Of a stretch of DNA of 28,786 nt, positions 1 through 8,098 are shown in pieces. This DNA comes from CCY15215 sp034932145 (GTDB lineage: Bacteria > Cyanobacteriota > Cyanobacteriia > Cyanobacteriales > Spirulinaceae). The position numbers and the translations under genes are program-made. The notes under the pieces were generated by a model. That model did no database searches, was not told where the DNA came from, and worked only from the letters and a program-made list of their open reading frames with translations. The DNA is taken from contig NZ_JAYGHV010000393.1 in NCBI RefSeq assembly GCF_034932145.1, positions 1 through 28,786 of the forward strand. Direction: 5' to 3'. Position 1 is the first letter of the stretch, and each line of letters starts with the position of its first letter.

Positions 1-822
1 CGTCCCTGCGATTTTGCGATCGAATTGTGCGGTTTTTGGGGTATGGGTGAGAATTTCGGCGAGTATATTTTCGCTAAAGTGACGTAGCAGAGTTTGCGGC
101 TCGTAAGATTGTGATACTTCTGTTGGTGTATTAAATCCAGTAGCACAAGCGAGGGGCATAGCTTCCGCATAGTCTTGTAAGATCGTTTCGTAGCGATCGG
201 AAACAATTTCCCAACTGGGATAGATAGCAAAATAATTCGTTTTCTTCCTTTTTTTAGCTTGAGTAGAAGCAATTTGCTGATATTTCAACGCAGGAATATA
301 TTCATCTTTAAAAATAATCTCTCTGAGGGTGCGAGTGTAACCATACCAAAAGAGTAAATCCGATCCAAATTGAAGATTATCAGCACTGTAAGTCGCGAGA
401 AAGTGGAGATCGTTTAAAAGTTTAATAATATTATTAACCGTTGCATGATTATAACTTCCCAGTTTAACGTTTGTCCCTACTCGATAGCAACTAATCGGCC
501 AGCATTGTAAGTTAAAATCTTCCGGAAGTTCAGTTTCTAAATAACGAGCCAGTTCCCATGAAGGAAGAGGAATATTATCATGAGTAGGAAGGAGAAAATA
601 TTGCGGGCGAATTTTTTCTGTTAACTCATCCAAGGCGATCGCAATGCCTAATTTTTCTTCGAGAAAAGTTGCTAAACCACCCCGACGCAAATGAAAGGGA
701 TGAATATTCCCCGACGGTTTTTCTGCAATTTCATCCGTTTCTATCCACAGATAAAATTCTCCTTGCTGCACAAAATCTTCTGTATTGTCGGGAATCCAAG
801 TTCCATGTAAAATGTTAGTCAT
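1..822 (-). CDS. SNF2/DEAD-box-type helicase, N-terminal part (partial at left window edge)
   Basis: The minus strand is open for 274 codons from an ATG at 820-822 to the window edge, so the C-terminal part, including all ATPase motifs, is missing. The N-terminus reads MTNILHGTWIPDNTEDF and continues with NIHPFHLRRGGLATFLEEKL. This pattern resembles the N-terminal region of the large (about 1000-residue) cyanobacterial SNF2-family helicases, whose SNF2_N and Helicase_C domains follow later. That recognition is by memory of the family. No helicase motif is visible here, so the product is an inference. The gene is transcribed divergently from the WGR-domain gene at 989 across a 166-bp gap, and I infer a shared role in DNA or nucleic-acid transactions. 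A lysine/arginine patch (AKKRKK) lies near residue 190. Confidence 0.6.
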   Translation of the reverse strand, partial: MTNILHGTWIPDNTEDFVQQGEFYLWIETDEIAEKPSGNIHPFHLRRGGLATFLEEKLGIAIALDELTEKIRPQYFLLPTHDNIPLPSWELARYLETELPEDFNLQCWPISCYRVGTNVKLGSYNHATVNNIIKLLNDLHFLATYSADNLQFGSDLLFWYGYTRTLREIIFKDEYIPALKYQQIASTQAKKRKKTNYFAIYPSWEIVSDRYETILQDYAEAMPLACATGFNTPTEVSQSYEPQTLLRHFSENILAEILTHTPKTAQFDRKIAGT

Positions 823-988
823 CAGATCGCAATGATAAATTTTTGAGGTTGCCAAGCAGAGTAACGATCTCTTGTACTCCCAAGCCAAGCGATCGCGAAA
901 TTGGCAATATTCTACCAAAAAAAAGTAGGGTTGGCGTTATCTACAAAAAAAACTATCATAGTGCAAGAGCATTGAATTGGAGGCGATC

Positions 989-2413
989 GTGTCAGAAGAA
1001 AGAACTTATCTCGAATTATCCGAAGCAGGTGATGGCTCCCATAAATTTTACGAAGCGATTATTAATGGGACAGAAGTTACAATTCGCTATGGACGCATTG
1101 GCGATCGCGGTCGTAGCCAAACTAAAACCTATCCTACTCCTGAAAAAGCCAAAGCGGAAGTAGAAAAGAAAATTCGTGAAAAACGTCGCAAAGGATACGA
1201 AGATGCTGTTATCGGAGTGCGAAAAAAACGCCCTGTTACTCGCAGAGAAATAACCAGTACGCGATCGACTGCAAAAACTGCCCCGGTTGTCTGGAAATTT
1301 GCCTCGGGTTCTTCCGCATTTGGTATCTTTATTGCTGAGGATCGCTGTTGGTTAGGCAATCAAAAAGGGCATATTTTCGCCCTGACACCCACAGGAGAAG
1401 TATTGCAACAATTGAGTTTACCTGATGGGGTAAAATGTATCGTCGCTGATGATGATTGGTTGTATGCGGGTTGTGATGATGGGAAGGTCTACGATCTCAC
1501 GGGTAAAATCCCCCGTGTTGCTTATGAAATAGCCCCAGATGTTGATATTTTTTGGTTAGATATTAAAGATGGTATTTTAGGGGTTTCTGATGCCAATGGT
1601 AGCGTGGTGGCGATCGACCATGAAGGCGATTCTCAATGGACTCGAAAAAGCAAAGGAAATCATGGCTGGATGGTGCGTTGTGATGAAATTGGACTCTATC
1701 ACGGCCACAGTCAAGGCGTAACTATGTATGATTGGGAAGATGGGAAATTAATTTGGGATTTGCCTACAAATGGAGCAGTTTTATTTGGTTGGCAGGAAGA
1801 AGGAATGGTTTATGCTAGTACGGGACGCAATCAAGTTTTTGCGATCGCGAAAAAAGGAGAAATTAAAAGCATTTATCAATGCGATGCTCCTGTTTATTCT
1901 TGCGCGACGGCTGAAGCAGGTCAATATATTTTTGCTGCCGATAATCAATCTTCTATTTATTGTTTTAATGAGTCGGGGGAACGTCTTTGGAAGTTAGGAA
2001 CCGGTTGTGGATCGGCATTTTCGATGCAGTTCTTCAATGCTCATCTCTACATTGTCACCACCAATGGTTCTTTAGCTTGTATTGATGCCAGCGAAACCGC
2101 AGTTCAAGCCGCAAAAGTGGGGACACTTCCGGAATTGGTGAATATAAAAGCACCCACTAATATAACGGCTGTAGTGGCTTCTAATACCTTAGAAACAACT
2201 AATAATGCTGGGGTTGGGGTTATGGTAGAATGCGTTAAAATTAAAGGAAAACTTCGTGTTCGCGTTGTTTCAGAAGGATACAATTCAGAAATTAATGTTC
2301 AGTTTCCTAAAGAAATTCGCACGGAAGGAGCGCGTTATATAGTGGATGAAGTCAGAGAGTCTGCTCGAGGAGGATTTTATCGTACTTTTGGGAACATTAA
2401 AAAGTTAGTGTGA
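989..2413 (+). CDS. WGR domain / PQQ-like beta-propeller protein
   Basis: Residues about 5-75 form a WGR domain: a conserved YLELSEAGDGSHKFYE strand, then VTIRYGRIGDRGRSQTK, then a Lys/Arg-rich helix. WGR domains bind nucleic acid in PARPs and bacterial standalone proteins. From about residue 95 to 390 the protein consists of repeated blades resembling PQQ/WD-like beta-propeller repeats (for example WLGNQKGHIFALTPTGEV and YIFAADNQSSIYCFNESGE). The last 70 residues form a separate small domain. I chose the GTG at 989 because GGAG at 979-982 lies 6 bp upstream; a TTG at 977 is also in frame but overlaps that site. It gives about 474 residues. No enzyme motif is seen, so a scaffold or nucleic-acid-binding role is inferred. 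It is divergent from the helicase gene. Confidence 0.82.
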   Translation: MSEERTYLELSEAGDGSHKFYEAIINGTEVTIRYGRIGDRGRSQTKTYPTPEKAKAEVEKKIREKRRKGYEDAVIGVRKKRPVTRREITSTRSTAKTAPVVWKFASGSSAFGIFIAEDRCWLGNQKGHIFALTPTGEVLQQLSLPDGVKCIVADDDWLYAGCDDGKVYDLTGKIPRVAYEIAPDVDIFWLDIKDGILGVSDANGSVVAIDHEGDSQWTRKSKGNHGWMVRCDEIGLYHGHSQGVTMYDWEDGKLIWDLPTNGAVLFGWQEEGMVYASTGRNQVFAIAKKGEIKSIYQCDAPVYSCATAEAGQYIFAADNQSSIYCFNESGERLWKLGTGCGSAFSMQFFNAHLYIVTTNGSLACIDASETAVQAAKVGTLPELVNIKAPTNITAVVASNTLETTNNAGVGVMVECVKIKGKLRVRVVSEGYNSEINVQFPKEIRTEGARYIVDEVRESARGGFYRTFGNIKKLV

Positions 2414-2431
2414 TATCTTTTCCTCTCCTTC

Positions 2432-2461
2432 TGTAGGGACGTTAAATTTAACGTCCCTACA
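2432..2461. repeat. Perfect 30-bp palindrome between convergent genes
   Basis: A perfect inverted repeat has two 15-bp arms (TGTAGGGACGTTAAA and its complement) with no loop. It begins 19 bp after the stop of the WGR gene and lies 47 bp before the end of the convergent thioredoxin gene. GTAGGGACG-type palindromes recur in cyanobacterial intergenic regions. The position suits a bidirectional transcription stop, but there is no clear T-tract, so a dispersed palindromic repeat is equally possible. Confidence 0.6.
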
Positions 2462-2508
2462 ATGTTATTATAGGTTATGATAGACAACAAATTGCACGAT
2501 AAACTGGT

Positions 2509-2835
2509 TTAGTCGGCAAGATGCTTCTCTAACATTTTTTGATATTCTTCATAAGTTGCTTTCCCAACAAAAGTTTCTACTAATTCTGCATCTTTGAAAA
2601 AGAGAACAGCAGGAATACTGCGAACGTTAAATTTTTTGGGAATGGATTTATTGGCATCAATGTCAATCTTAACAACAGTCGCGCGATCTTCGTATTCTTG
2701 CGCTAATTTATCGATCAAAGGAGCAATGACGCGACAAGGACCGCACCAAGGGGCAGTAAAATCAATGACAACTAGAGAATTATCGGCGATACAACTATCG
2801 AAATCGCCTTCTTGAATGTATGTTGCTTTTTCCAT
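2509..2835 (-). CDS. trxA: Thioredoxin
   Basis: This 108-residue protein has the usual length of bacterial thioredoxins. The classical active site WCGPC is at about residues 30-34 within FTAPWCGPCRVIAPLIDKLA. The cis-proline segment VRSIPAVLFFKDAELVETFVG is at about residues 72-92. It should act as a soluble cytoplasmic dithiol reductase fed by thioredoxin reductase. The ATG is at 2833-2835. The gene stands alone, converging on the WGR gene with a 30-bp palindrome between them. Cyanobacteria carry several thioredoxins (m, x, y and others). I did not place this one in a subtype, so the symbol means the family rather than an orthologue. Confidence 0.9.
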   Translation of the reverse strand: MEKATYIQEGDFDSCIADNSLVVIDFTAPWCGPCRVIAPLIDKLAQEYEDRATVVKIDIDANKSIPKKFNVRSIPAVLFFKDAELVETFVGKATYEEYQKMLEKHLAD

Positions 2836-2950
2836 GACAGAGTTTTGATTTGTACGTGGATAAAAAAGATTTATTGATTTTTAATATTTCTCTTTTGTCT
2901 TTAGGATACACTATAAATTCCTTTCTGGGATTAAATTCACGCTTATGCTT

Positions 2951-3670
2951 TTATTGCCAATATCCTTGTTTAACCAGTTCTTGAAACACTGAGAGATAAT
3001 TGCTAGGAGAATATTTTGCCGTTTTCATCCAAGGAGTAGCATCAAAATTAATGATTTTTTCGTGTTTTTCTGAAATGGGTTTAATGCCACAAGGACTTCG
3101 ATCCCATTCGAGAATCTGACAAAAACGAGTCAAAACTAAATCTTCGCAATTATAAATATTAATCAATTTTCCCTCAACTCTGGAAGCGGCTAAAGCCCAA
3201 TTTCTGACCGCATCTCTGCGAATTGTTCCACCAAGGAGTAAAACATTATGAAGCTGAATTTGTGCTTCTGACCAGTCTCTCATGGTATAGTAAGCCACGC
3301 GAGCGCCAATAGAAAACCCCATTAGAGAAACAGATGTTAAAGCATTTTCAGAAATTATTTTAGGGAGGTAACTTTTTCCTACTCTTCTAATATAGTTTTT
3401 ATGTTTATGCCAGTAGACGATCGCATCGGTTTCCAACCGTGTTAAATGCTCCAAAGAGGGGCTAAAATTCGAGCGATCCCACCAAAGTGCATAGATTGAA
3501 CCTTGCCATCCCGCTTGGCGAATGACCTGCCACCACTGGCTATTATTTGGGTTATTGTGTGGGTTATCGTGCGGATCGTTAATGCCTTCCGAGAGAGAAC
3601 CATCAATGAAAATCAATGCCTCGGGATTTCCTAAAGACGGCGCGATCGGGATTAAGTAAGGTTTTTCCAT
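2951..3670 (-). CDS. DUF726-like alpha/beta-hydrolase-fold protein
   Basis: The 239-residue product has a nucleophile elbow, LMGFSIGARVAYY, with Ser120. This is followed by LLLGGTIRRD and then INIYNCEDLVLTRF (Asp177). That order matches the DUF726 (TMCO4-like) branch of alpha/beta hydrolases, where GFSLGAR, a Leu-Gly-Gly strand and an N-x-Y-S/N-x-x-D strand follow one another. The family normally has a Gly-His-x-x-Tyr segment near the end. Here the corresponding stretch, around MKTAKYSPSNY, has no histidine, so the triad may be incomplete. An Asn/His/Pro-rich loop (about residues 32-44) precedes the core. There is no signal peptide. The substrate is unknown. It is divergent from the ABC permease gene. 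Confidence 0.65.
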   Translation of the reverse strand: MEKPYLIPIAPSLGNPEALIFIDGSLSEGINDPHDNPHNNPNNSQWWQVIRQAGWQGSIYALWWDRSNFSPSLEHLTRLETDAIVYWHKHKNYIRRVGKSYLPKIISENALTSVSLMGFSIGARVAYYTMRDWSEAQIQLHNVLLLGGTIRRDAVRNWALAASRVEGKLINIYNCEDLVLTRFCQILEWDRSPCGIKPISEKHEKIINFDATPWMKTAKYSPSNYLSVFQELVKQGYWQ

Positions 3671-3704
3671 ACTTAAATTTTATCACAACTTGCCTCTAAT
3701 TTTT

Positions 3705-4478
3705 ATGAAATATTGGATCGAAAGTCTGGCAGTTACTCGTCGAATTTTAACAGAATTATTGCGTCGTCGTCGCAGTTTGTGGTTTTGGCTATTATTTCCC
3801 GTTACCGTTCTTTTATTGAATGGTTATATTTTGGCAGAACGTGCCGAACTTCCGCTTTCTATGGCATTAAAATTTGCGGCACCTTCTACCCTCATCGGTG
3901 CAGCTTTCTTTTTTAGTTGTGTTGGGGGAACCGTGGCGGTTATCGTGTCAGAACGGGAACAACAGACCCTGAAACGCTTATTTTTATCCCCCCTCAGTGG
4001 AACTTCTTATTTTTTAGGTATTTGTGGGGCCCAGGGGGCGATCGCCATCGGGCAAACTTTAGTTATTTATACTTTAGCTGTATTTTTGGGCGCATCTTGT
4101 ACGGGGTCTTTATTCTTGGCGATTTTAATTCTTTTTCTGAGTATTATAAGTTATGTGGGTGTGGGTTTTATCTTGGGAACGCAACTAGCACGAAGAACGG
4201 AAGATGTCAATACTTTAGTTGCTGCTTTTGGGGTGCCTTTATTGTTAGTGGGAGGGGCATTTTTTCCGACTTTGATTTTTCCGGAAAAACTCTTACAAAT
4301 TGCCCAATTTAATCCTATTTTCCACATGAATGAGTCTTTAGTAAAGGTTTGGGCGGATGGGGCAAATTTAGCGGGAATTGGTTTACATTTTAGTTTACTC
4401 TGCGGTTTTGCGGCGATCGCGATCGCCTGCGGATGGTTATCCTATCGACAGATGTTATTGAGAGAACGAAAATTGTAA
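3705..4478 (+). CDS. ABC-2 type transporter permease
   Basis: This integral membrane protein of about 257 residues has six predicted hydrophobic segments. The first is LWFWLLFPVTVLLLNGYIL near residues 25-43 and the last is near the C-terminus. Between segments 2 and 3 it carries SEREQQTLKRLFLSP, the cytosolic Glu-Arg-Glu/Thr-Leu-Lys-Arg coupling motif of ABC-2 permeases, which contacts the ATPase. The sequence PFLxxGAFFP-like VGGAFFPTLIFPEKL before the last segments is also typical. No ATP-binding subunit is encoded nearby, so its partner is elsewhere. The ATG at 3705 is preferred over an in-frame TTG at 3690; neither has a clear ribosome-binding site. The substrate cannot be told from the sequence. 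Confidence 0.8.
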   Translation: MKYWIESLAVTRRILTELLRRRRSLWFWLLFPVTVLLLNGYILAERAELPLSMALKFAAPSTLIGAAFFFSCVGGTVAVIVSEREQQTLKRLFLSPLSGTSYFLGICGAQGAIAIGQTLVIYTLAVFLGASCTGSLFLAILILFLSIISYVGVGFILGTQLARRTEDVNTLVAAFGVPLLLVGGAFFPTLIFPEKLLQIAQFNPIFHMNESLVKVWADGANLAGIGLHFSLLCGFAAIAIACGWLSYRQMLLRERKL

Positions 4479-4502
4479 GCATTCACTCGAAAAAAAGGAG
4501 TC

Positions 4503-5450
4503 ATGGCCGTGGAACGAGGAACGACAGTTGAAGCAACAGTACATCGGGTTGTAGATGGGGATACTATTCGCGTTTTTCTGCCTGGTATCGAGAAAGATGA
4601 ATCTCTTCGCATTCTGGCGATCGATACAGAGGAATCAAATGCAGGAAATAGTAAAGCCGTAACGCCTTGGGGAGATAAAGCCAAAGAACGAGCGGAAGAA
4701 CTCTTTCAACCCAATGATATCATAACGCTAGAATTTCCGGGAAATGAAGATATTGAAACCTGTTTGCAACGCTATCGCGGTAATTTTGGTCGCTTGTTGG
4801 TTTTTGTTCATAAAGGAGAAATTGATTTTCAAGAAACGATGATTGCGGAAGGATATAGCCCTTATTTTGTCAAATATGGTAATGCAATCTTTCCCGATAA
4901 ACACCAACGATATATCCAAGCAGAACGCAAAGCACAAGAAAAAAATCTAGGAGTCTGGAATCAAATTACAGTGAATCAAACTGAAATTAATAATTATGCT
5001 GCTTTGGGGACATGGTGGCAACTTCGAGCCAGAATTATTGATGAATATCGCCGCATTAAACCCCAACATCAAAATTTATTTAACTCTCGTTTAGATTTCT
5101 TCAAATTGATTGAAAAAGCGAAAAATAAAACCTCAGAACAGGTGACTATTTTTACAGAATTGCGATCGATTCGGCGTATTTCTCAACGCAGTGGTTTAAT
5201 TAAAATTGGCTCTATTCAACAACCATTTAGTTTATTTTTGCCCGATCTCGATTCTGAAACCGGACAAGAAACGATCGCCTTACTAAACTCCCGTTATATT
5301 AGTCGAGAAAATACTTATCCTCGTCGCAGTTATGCTTATGTTACAGGCACTTTAAGATTATTTAAAAATGCGCCGCAAATTTCCATTGTTTCCCCTGCAC
5401 AAATTACCGATGAAATGCCCTCTGGAAATGGAACAATCACCAACCCGTAA
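4503..5450 (+). CDS. Thermonuclease (SNase-like) family protein with C-terminal extension
   Basis: Residues about 7-157 form a staphylococcal-nuclease-like OB-fold. VVDGDTIRVFLPG contains the calcium-binding Asp20, LRILAIDTEE contains Arg36, Asp41 and Glu43/44, and YRGNFGRLLVFV contains Arg97. These match the catalytic Arg-Glu-Arg set and the metal ligands of SNase, so the site looks complete. A further 150 residues follow, probably a second small beta domain (about 185-300), which the short secreted nucleases lack. No signal peptide is visible, so the protein may be cytoplasmic. GGAG at 4497-4500 is only 2 bp from the ATG at 4503 but 8 bp from an in-frame GTG at 4509, so the real start may be the GTG. 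Its 3' end overlaps the convergent lyase gene by 14 bp. Confidence 0.85.
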   Translation: MAVERGTTVEATVHRVVDGDTIRVFLPGIEKDESLRILAIDTEESNAGNSKAVTPWGDKAKERAEELFQPNDIITLEFPGNEDIETCLQRYRGNFGRLLVFVHKGEIDFQETMIAEGYSPYFVKYGNAIFPDKHQRYIQAERKAQEKNLGVWNQITVNQTEINNYAALGTWWQLRARIIDEYRRIKPQHQNLFNSRLDFFKLIEKAKNKTSEQVTIFTELRSIRRISQRSGLIKIGSIQQPFSLFLPDLDSETGQETIALLNSRYISRENTYPRRSYAYVTGTLRLFKNAPQISIVSPAQITDEMPSGNGTITNP

Positions 5451-6033
5451 TAGCGGCGATCGCCTCTTTATTGTCTTCAGATTTCTCTTGACTAGAGGGT
5501 TCTGTTACCCGCAGTTCCGTGCAGAAAGTCGCCGTATTAAACCCCCCAAATCGCTGTACTGTACTCGTCCGCAAACGCAAATCGGGGCTGGCAAACCAAA
5601 ACCTTTCTGTTACACTCATGGTCTCATATTCAGTGATTAAAATCAAGCCGTCATCCTCATCCATCTCGTAATGACCTGCAACGGGAACGATTTCCGCATA
5701 TCCCCTTTCCCGCAATAATTGTCCTTTGCGGGGATTTTCGGGGTCGGGAATAAGGGCGAAAACCGTATCTCCTTTATGATCTTCTCCTTCTTTATCCCAT
5801 GCCATTGCCCCTTCCCAACTAACAAAAGCACCCCCGATCGCCAAACTCGGATCGAATTCGTGCATTTTACAAATTTCGACAATTCGGGGATGATCTTTTA
5901 AAAGAAAGTCTACACTAATATCCGAGCCGCCAGTTTCAGCACGACGAAAGGGTAAATGATGGGTTGTCCGTTGCGATCGCCATTTTCCTGCACTCTGCTG
6001 AAAGAATTCTTCTGCATCTTTAATACCGTTCAT
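5437..6033 (-). CDS. cpcS: Phycobiliprotein lyase, CpcS/CpeS family
   Basis: The 198-residue product starts MNGIKDAEEFFQQSAGKWRS and carries the family hallmarks: SAGKWRSQRTTHHL at the N-terminus, GGAFVSWEGAMAWD in the middle, the PDPENPRKGQLLRERGYAE loop, the TEYETMSVTERFWFASPDLR block, and LRTSTVQRFGGFNTATFCTE at the end. CpcS-type lyases are cytoplasmic lipocalin-like proteins that attach phycocyanobilin to Cys-84-type sites of allophycocyanin and phycocyanin beta. The ATG at 6031-6033 is chosen because AGGAG lies 8 bp upstream; an in-frame upstream ATG at 6069 would add 12 residues unrelated to the family. It lies 55 bp downstream of a second lyase gene in the same orientation, probably in one operon. 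Confidence 0.85.
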   Translation of the reverse strand: MNGIKDAEEFFQQSAGKWRSQRTTHHLPFRRAETGGSDISVDFLLKDHPRIVEICKMHEFDPSLAIGGAFVSWEGAMAWDKEGEDHKGDTVFALIPDPENPRKGQLLRERGYAEIVPVAGHYEMDEDDGLILITEYETMSVTERFWFASPDLRLRTSTVQRFGGFNTATFCTELRVTEPSSQEKSEDNKEAIAAITGW

Positions 6034-6088
6034 TTTGTTTGCTCCTAAAATAAAGAAAATTAACTTCAATCATGAATAATCGTTTATT

Positions 6089-6643
6089 CTACCGTTCTTT
6101 TTGTTCCACGCCAAAACCGACGAGAATCATATTTTCTAACGGCTGACCTTCGGGAGGACGTTGATAGTTGTAAATGCGACGAATTCGCAAGTTAGGATTG
6201 ATCAACGAGATAGAATCAACAGAAACAACACGGGTGTAACGAGTCGTCATCAATAACTCTTGGGTACTCCCATTAAAGCAAAAATGAGAAACGATGGGGC
6301 GAGATTCTTCGTAGGCTTTATCCCGAAGATAGTCTCCTTCAAGAATTAAACCATTTTCGTTTTTCGGGACAAAGAGAAGATTAAGTTGTTGAGATACTTC
6401 TTCCCCTTTCTCAGATACAGTATGGAAAGCGAGAGCAAATCCTGGTAATGTTTCAACTTGAGGAGGAGGGATGTATTGATTATCAGCAACAACTTTTAAT
6501 TTTAAAGCAGATGTGAGAGCATTAATTTTAAATTCGGTGCGCGATCGCTCCACTTCTTGATGAGTAAGATAGTGATAAGTTCGTTCTGTTGTCCAGTTAC
6601 CGAGGCAATGCTCGAAAAATTTGTGAAATTTTGTTAAGTCCAT
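6089..6643 (-). CDS. cpcU: Phycobiliprotein lyase, CpcS/CpeS family, probably CpcU
   Basis: This 184-residue protein is a diverged relative of the downstream CpcS. It shares the N-terminal pattern (FFEHCLGNWTTERTYHYL), a central beta region (LNLLFVPKNENGLILEGDYL) and a late MTTRYTRVVSVDSISLINPN-like block followed by LRIRRIYNYQRPPEG. It lacks the RFGGFxxAxFCxE signature. In Synechococcus sp. PCC 7002 CpcS works as a heterodimer with the related CpcU. The tandem pair here suggests the same arrangement, so I name it cpcU by relation and position; a CpeS-like paralogue is the alternative. The ATG is at 6641-6643. It is first in a likely two-gene operon with cpcS. Confidence 0.6.
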   Translation of the reverse strand: MDLTKFHKFFEHCLGNWTTERTYHYLTHQEVERSRTEFKINALTSALKLKVVADNQYIPPPQVETLPGFALAFHTVSEKGEEVSQQLNLLFVPKNENGLILEGDYLRDKAYEESRPIVSHFCFNGSTQELLMTTRYTRVVSVDSISLINPNLRIRRIYNYQRPPEGQPLENMILVGFGVEQKER

Positions 6644-6721
6644 TTCAAGATTTTCCTCTAATTTTCTCGCTTTATTTTAGGCTAAGAGATGCAAAATGGG
6701 GAAAATATAACTCAAATATCT

Positions 6722-7303
6722 TTAAATTGCCTGGAGGTCAACCTCTTCGTATAAATCGCGAAAGGAGACTTCATAAGCAATTGTTCCTAGTTTTAAAAGA
6801 GAATTTTCTCCATTATACTCTTGAAAGCTCCAACGATTCTCTGATTCTTTAACCAATTGTTCGACGTGAAAACTATACGGGTCAATTAAAATATATTCTT
6901 GTAGTTCTGGTATTGAGCGATAATGGGTAAATTTTTCTCCTTTGTCATAATTTTGGGTTGACTTTGACAGAACTTCAACAATTAAACAAGGATTAACAAT
7001 TGTCGTGCGGTTATTTCCTTCATAAATCGGTTTTCCCGCTACAATCATAACATCAGGGTAAGTATATTGAGTATAGTCTGGAATCCATAAACGCACGTCT
7101 CCAATAAAAGATTGATAACCTTTTCCTCGCATCCCAAATTTAAAGTATGCAGCAAAATTAAGAGCAATTTTGTTATGTTCTGTCGTTCCACCTGTCATGG
7201 AAATAATTTCTCCATTGCGATATTCGTTTTTGTAAGCTGCTTTTTCTTCTAACTCTAGATATTCTGCTGGAGTGTAATAGCGTTTTTGAGTTTGAATTTG
7301 CAT
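6722..7303 (-). CDS. Uma2 family (DUF820) putative endonuclease
   Basis: The 193-residue protein has the Uma2/DUF820 layout: YYTPAEYLELEE at the start, KNEYRNGEIISMTGGT (Glu27 region), IPDYTQYTYPDVMIVAGKP (Asp84) and CLIVEVLSKST (Glu110, Lys114), then FTHYRSIPELQEYILIDP. These residues correspond to the PD-(D/E)XK nuclease core proposed for the family. Uma2 proteins occur in large numbers in cyanobacterial genomes and their biological role is not settled. The ATG at 7301-7303 is preceded by GGAGG about 10 bp upstream. It stands alone between the lyase operon and queC. A second, larger Uma2 gene lies at 16839. Confidence 0.88.
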   Translation of the reverse strand: MQIQTQKRYYTPAEYLELEEKAAYKNEYRNGEIISMTGGTTEHNKIALNFAAYFKFGMRGKGYQSFIGDVRLWIPDYTQYTYPDVMIVAGKPIYEGNNRTTIVNPCLIVEVLSKSTQNYDKGEKFTHYRSIPELQEYILIDPYSFHVEQLVKESENRWSFQEYNGENSLLKLGTIAYEVSFRDLYEEVDLQAI

Positions 7304-7333
7304 TGCTTTATTGCCTCCGTCCGTTACTTGATT

Positions 7334-8017
7334 TTAAGATAATTTGCGTCCGATCGCGGTGCTTAATTCTGGATATCCGGCTGCAATGAGGGCTCGATCG
7401 CGGATGCGACAAGAATCGCATAAACCGCAAGGTTCCTCTTGTCCTTGATAGCAAGACCAGGTTAAGGCGATCGGCACGTTTAATTGTACGGCACGTTTAA
7501 CAATATCAACCTTAGAATCTTCTACAAGAGGGGCGATTAATTGCGGTGCTTTTCCCTCTAATCCAGCTTTGGAAGCAAGAGATGCTAAAGTTTGATAAGC
7601 CTGCAAATAATCGGGACGACAATCGGGATAGCCAGAGTAGTCGATCGCATTAATTCCCAAGTAAATTGCTTCTGCTTCTTTGGCTTCCGCTAAGGAAAGA
7701 GCAATGGCAATAAATACGGTGTTTCTGCCTGGGACATAGGTAGAAGGAATAATATTAGTTTGTACGCCATCTTGAGGCAATTTTAAAGCCGTATCCGTGA
7801 GAGATGAACCTCCCCATTGCGCCAAGTTAACATCAATGGTAAAATGCTCTTTAATATTAAAATGGGCGGCGATATTTTTAGCAGCTTCAAGTTCTTTTTC
7901 GTGCCGTTGACCATAGCGGAAAGAAAGCGCGATGATTTGATAGCCTTCTGCAATTGCGATCGCGGTAGTTGTGGCAGAATCTAGTCCCCCAGAGAGTAAA
8001 ACTATAGCTTTTTTCAT
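7334..8017 (-). CDS. queC: 7-cyano-7-deazaguanine synthase QueC
   Basis: QueC converts 7-carboxy-7-deazaguanine to preQ0 with ATP and ammonia, a step in queuosine synthesis. The 227-residue protein shows the PP-loop SGGLDS at residues 8-13, the conserved FRYGQRHEKEL and STYVPGRNTVF blocks, and GINAIDYSGYPDCRP. The C-terminal zinc site is Cys189, Cys197, Cys200 and Cys203 (SCYQGQEEPCGLCDSC). All expected residues are present and the length is normal. The ATG is at 8015-8017. No other queuosine genes are in the window. Confidence 0.96.
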   Translation of the reverse strand: MKKAIVLLSGGLDSATTTAIAIAEGYQIIALSFRYGQRHEKELEAAKNIAAHFNIKEHFTIDVNLAQWGGSSLTDTALKLPQDGVQTNIIPSTYVPGRNTVFIAIALSLAEAKEAEAIYLGINAIDYSGYPDCRPDYLQAYQTLASLASKAGLEGKAPQLIAPLVEDSKVDIVKRAVQLNVPIALTWSCYQGQEEPCGLCDSCRIRDRALIAAGYPELSTAIGRKLS

Positions 8018-8098
8018 GTTAATTTTTTATAGCTCAATTCAAAAATACCATTCCTAGTGGTCTGTCATACTTAAAATGATGAGTATAGCCCGATCCGC

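Noticed and set aside
843..1163. Plus-strand frame of 106 codons overlapping the WGR gene
   Set aside because: It overlaps the conserved WGR domain in another frame and resembles no protein.
5368..5640. Plus-strand frame of 90 codons over the thermonuclease/cpcS boundary
   Set aside because: It is antisense to the conserved C-terminal blocks of the lyase.
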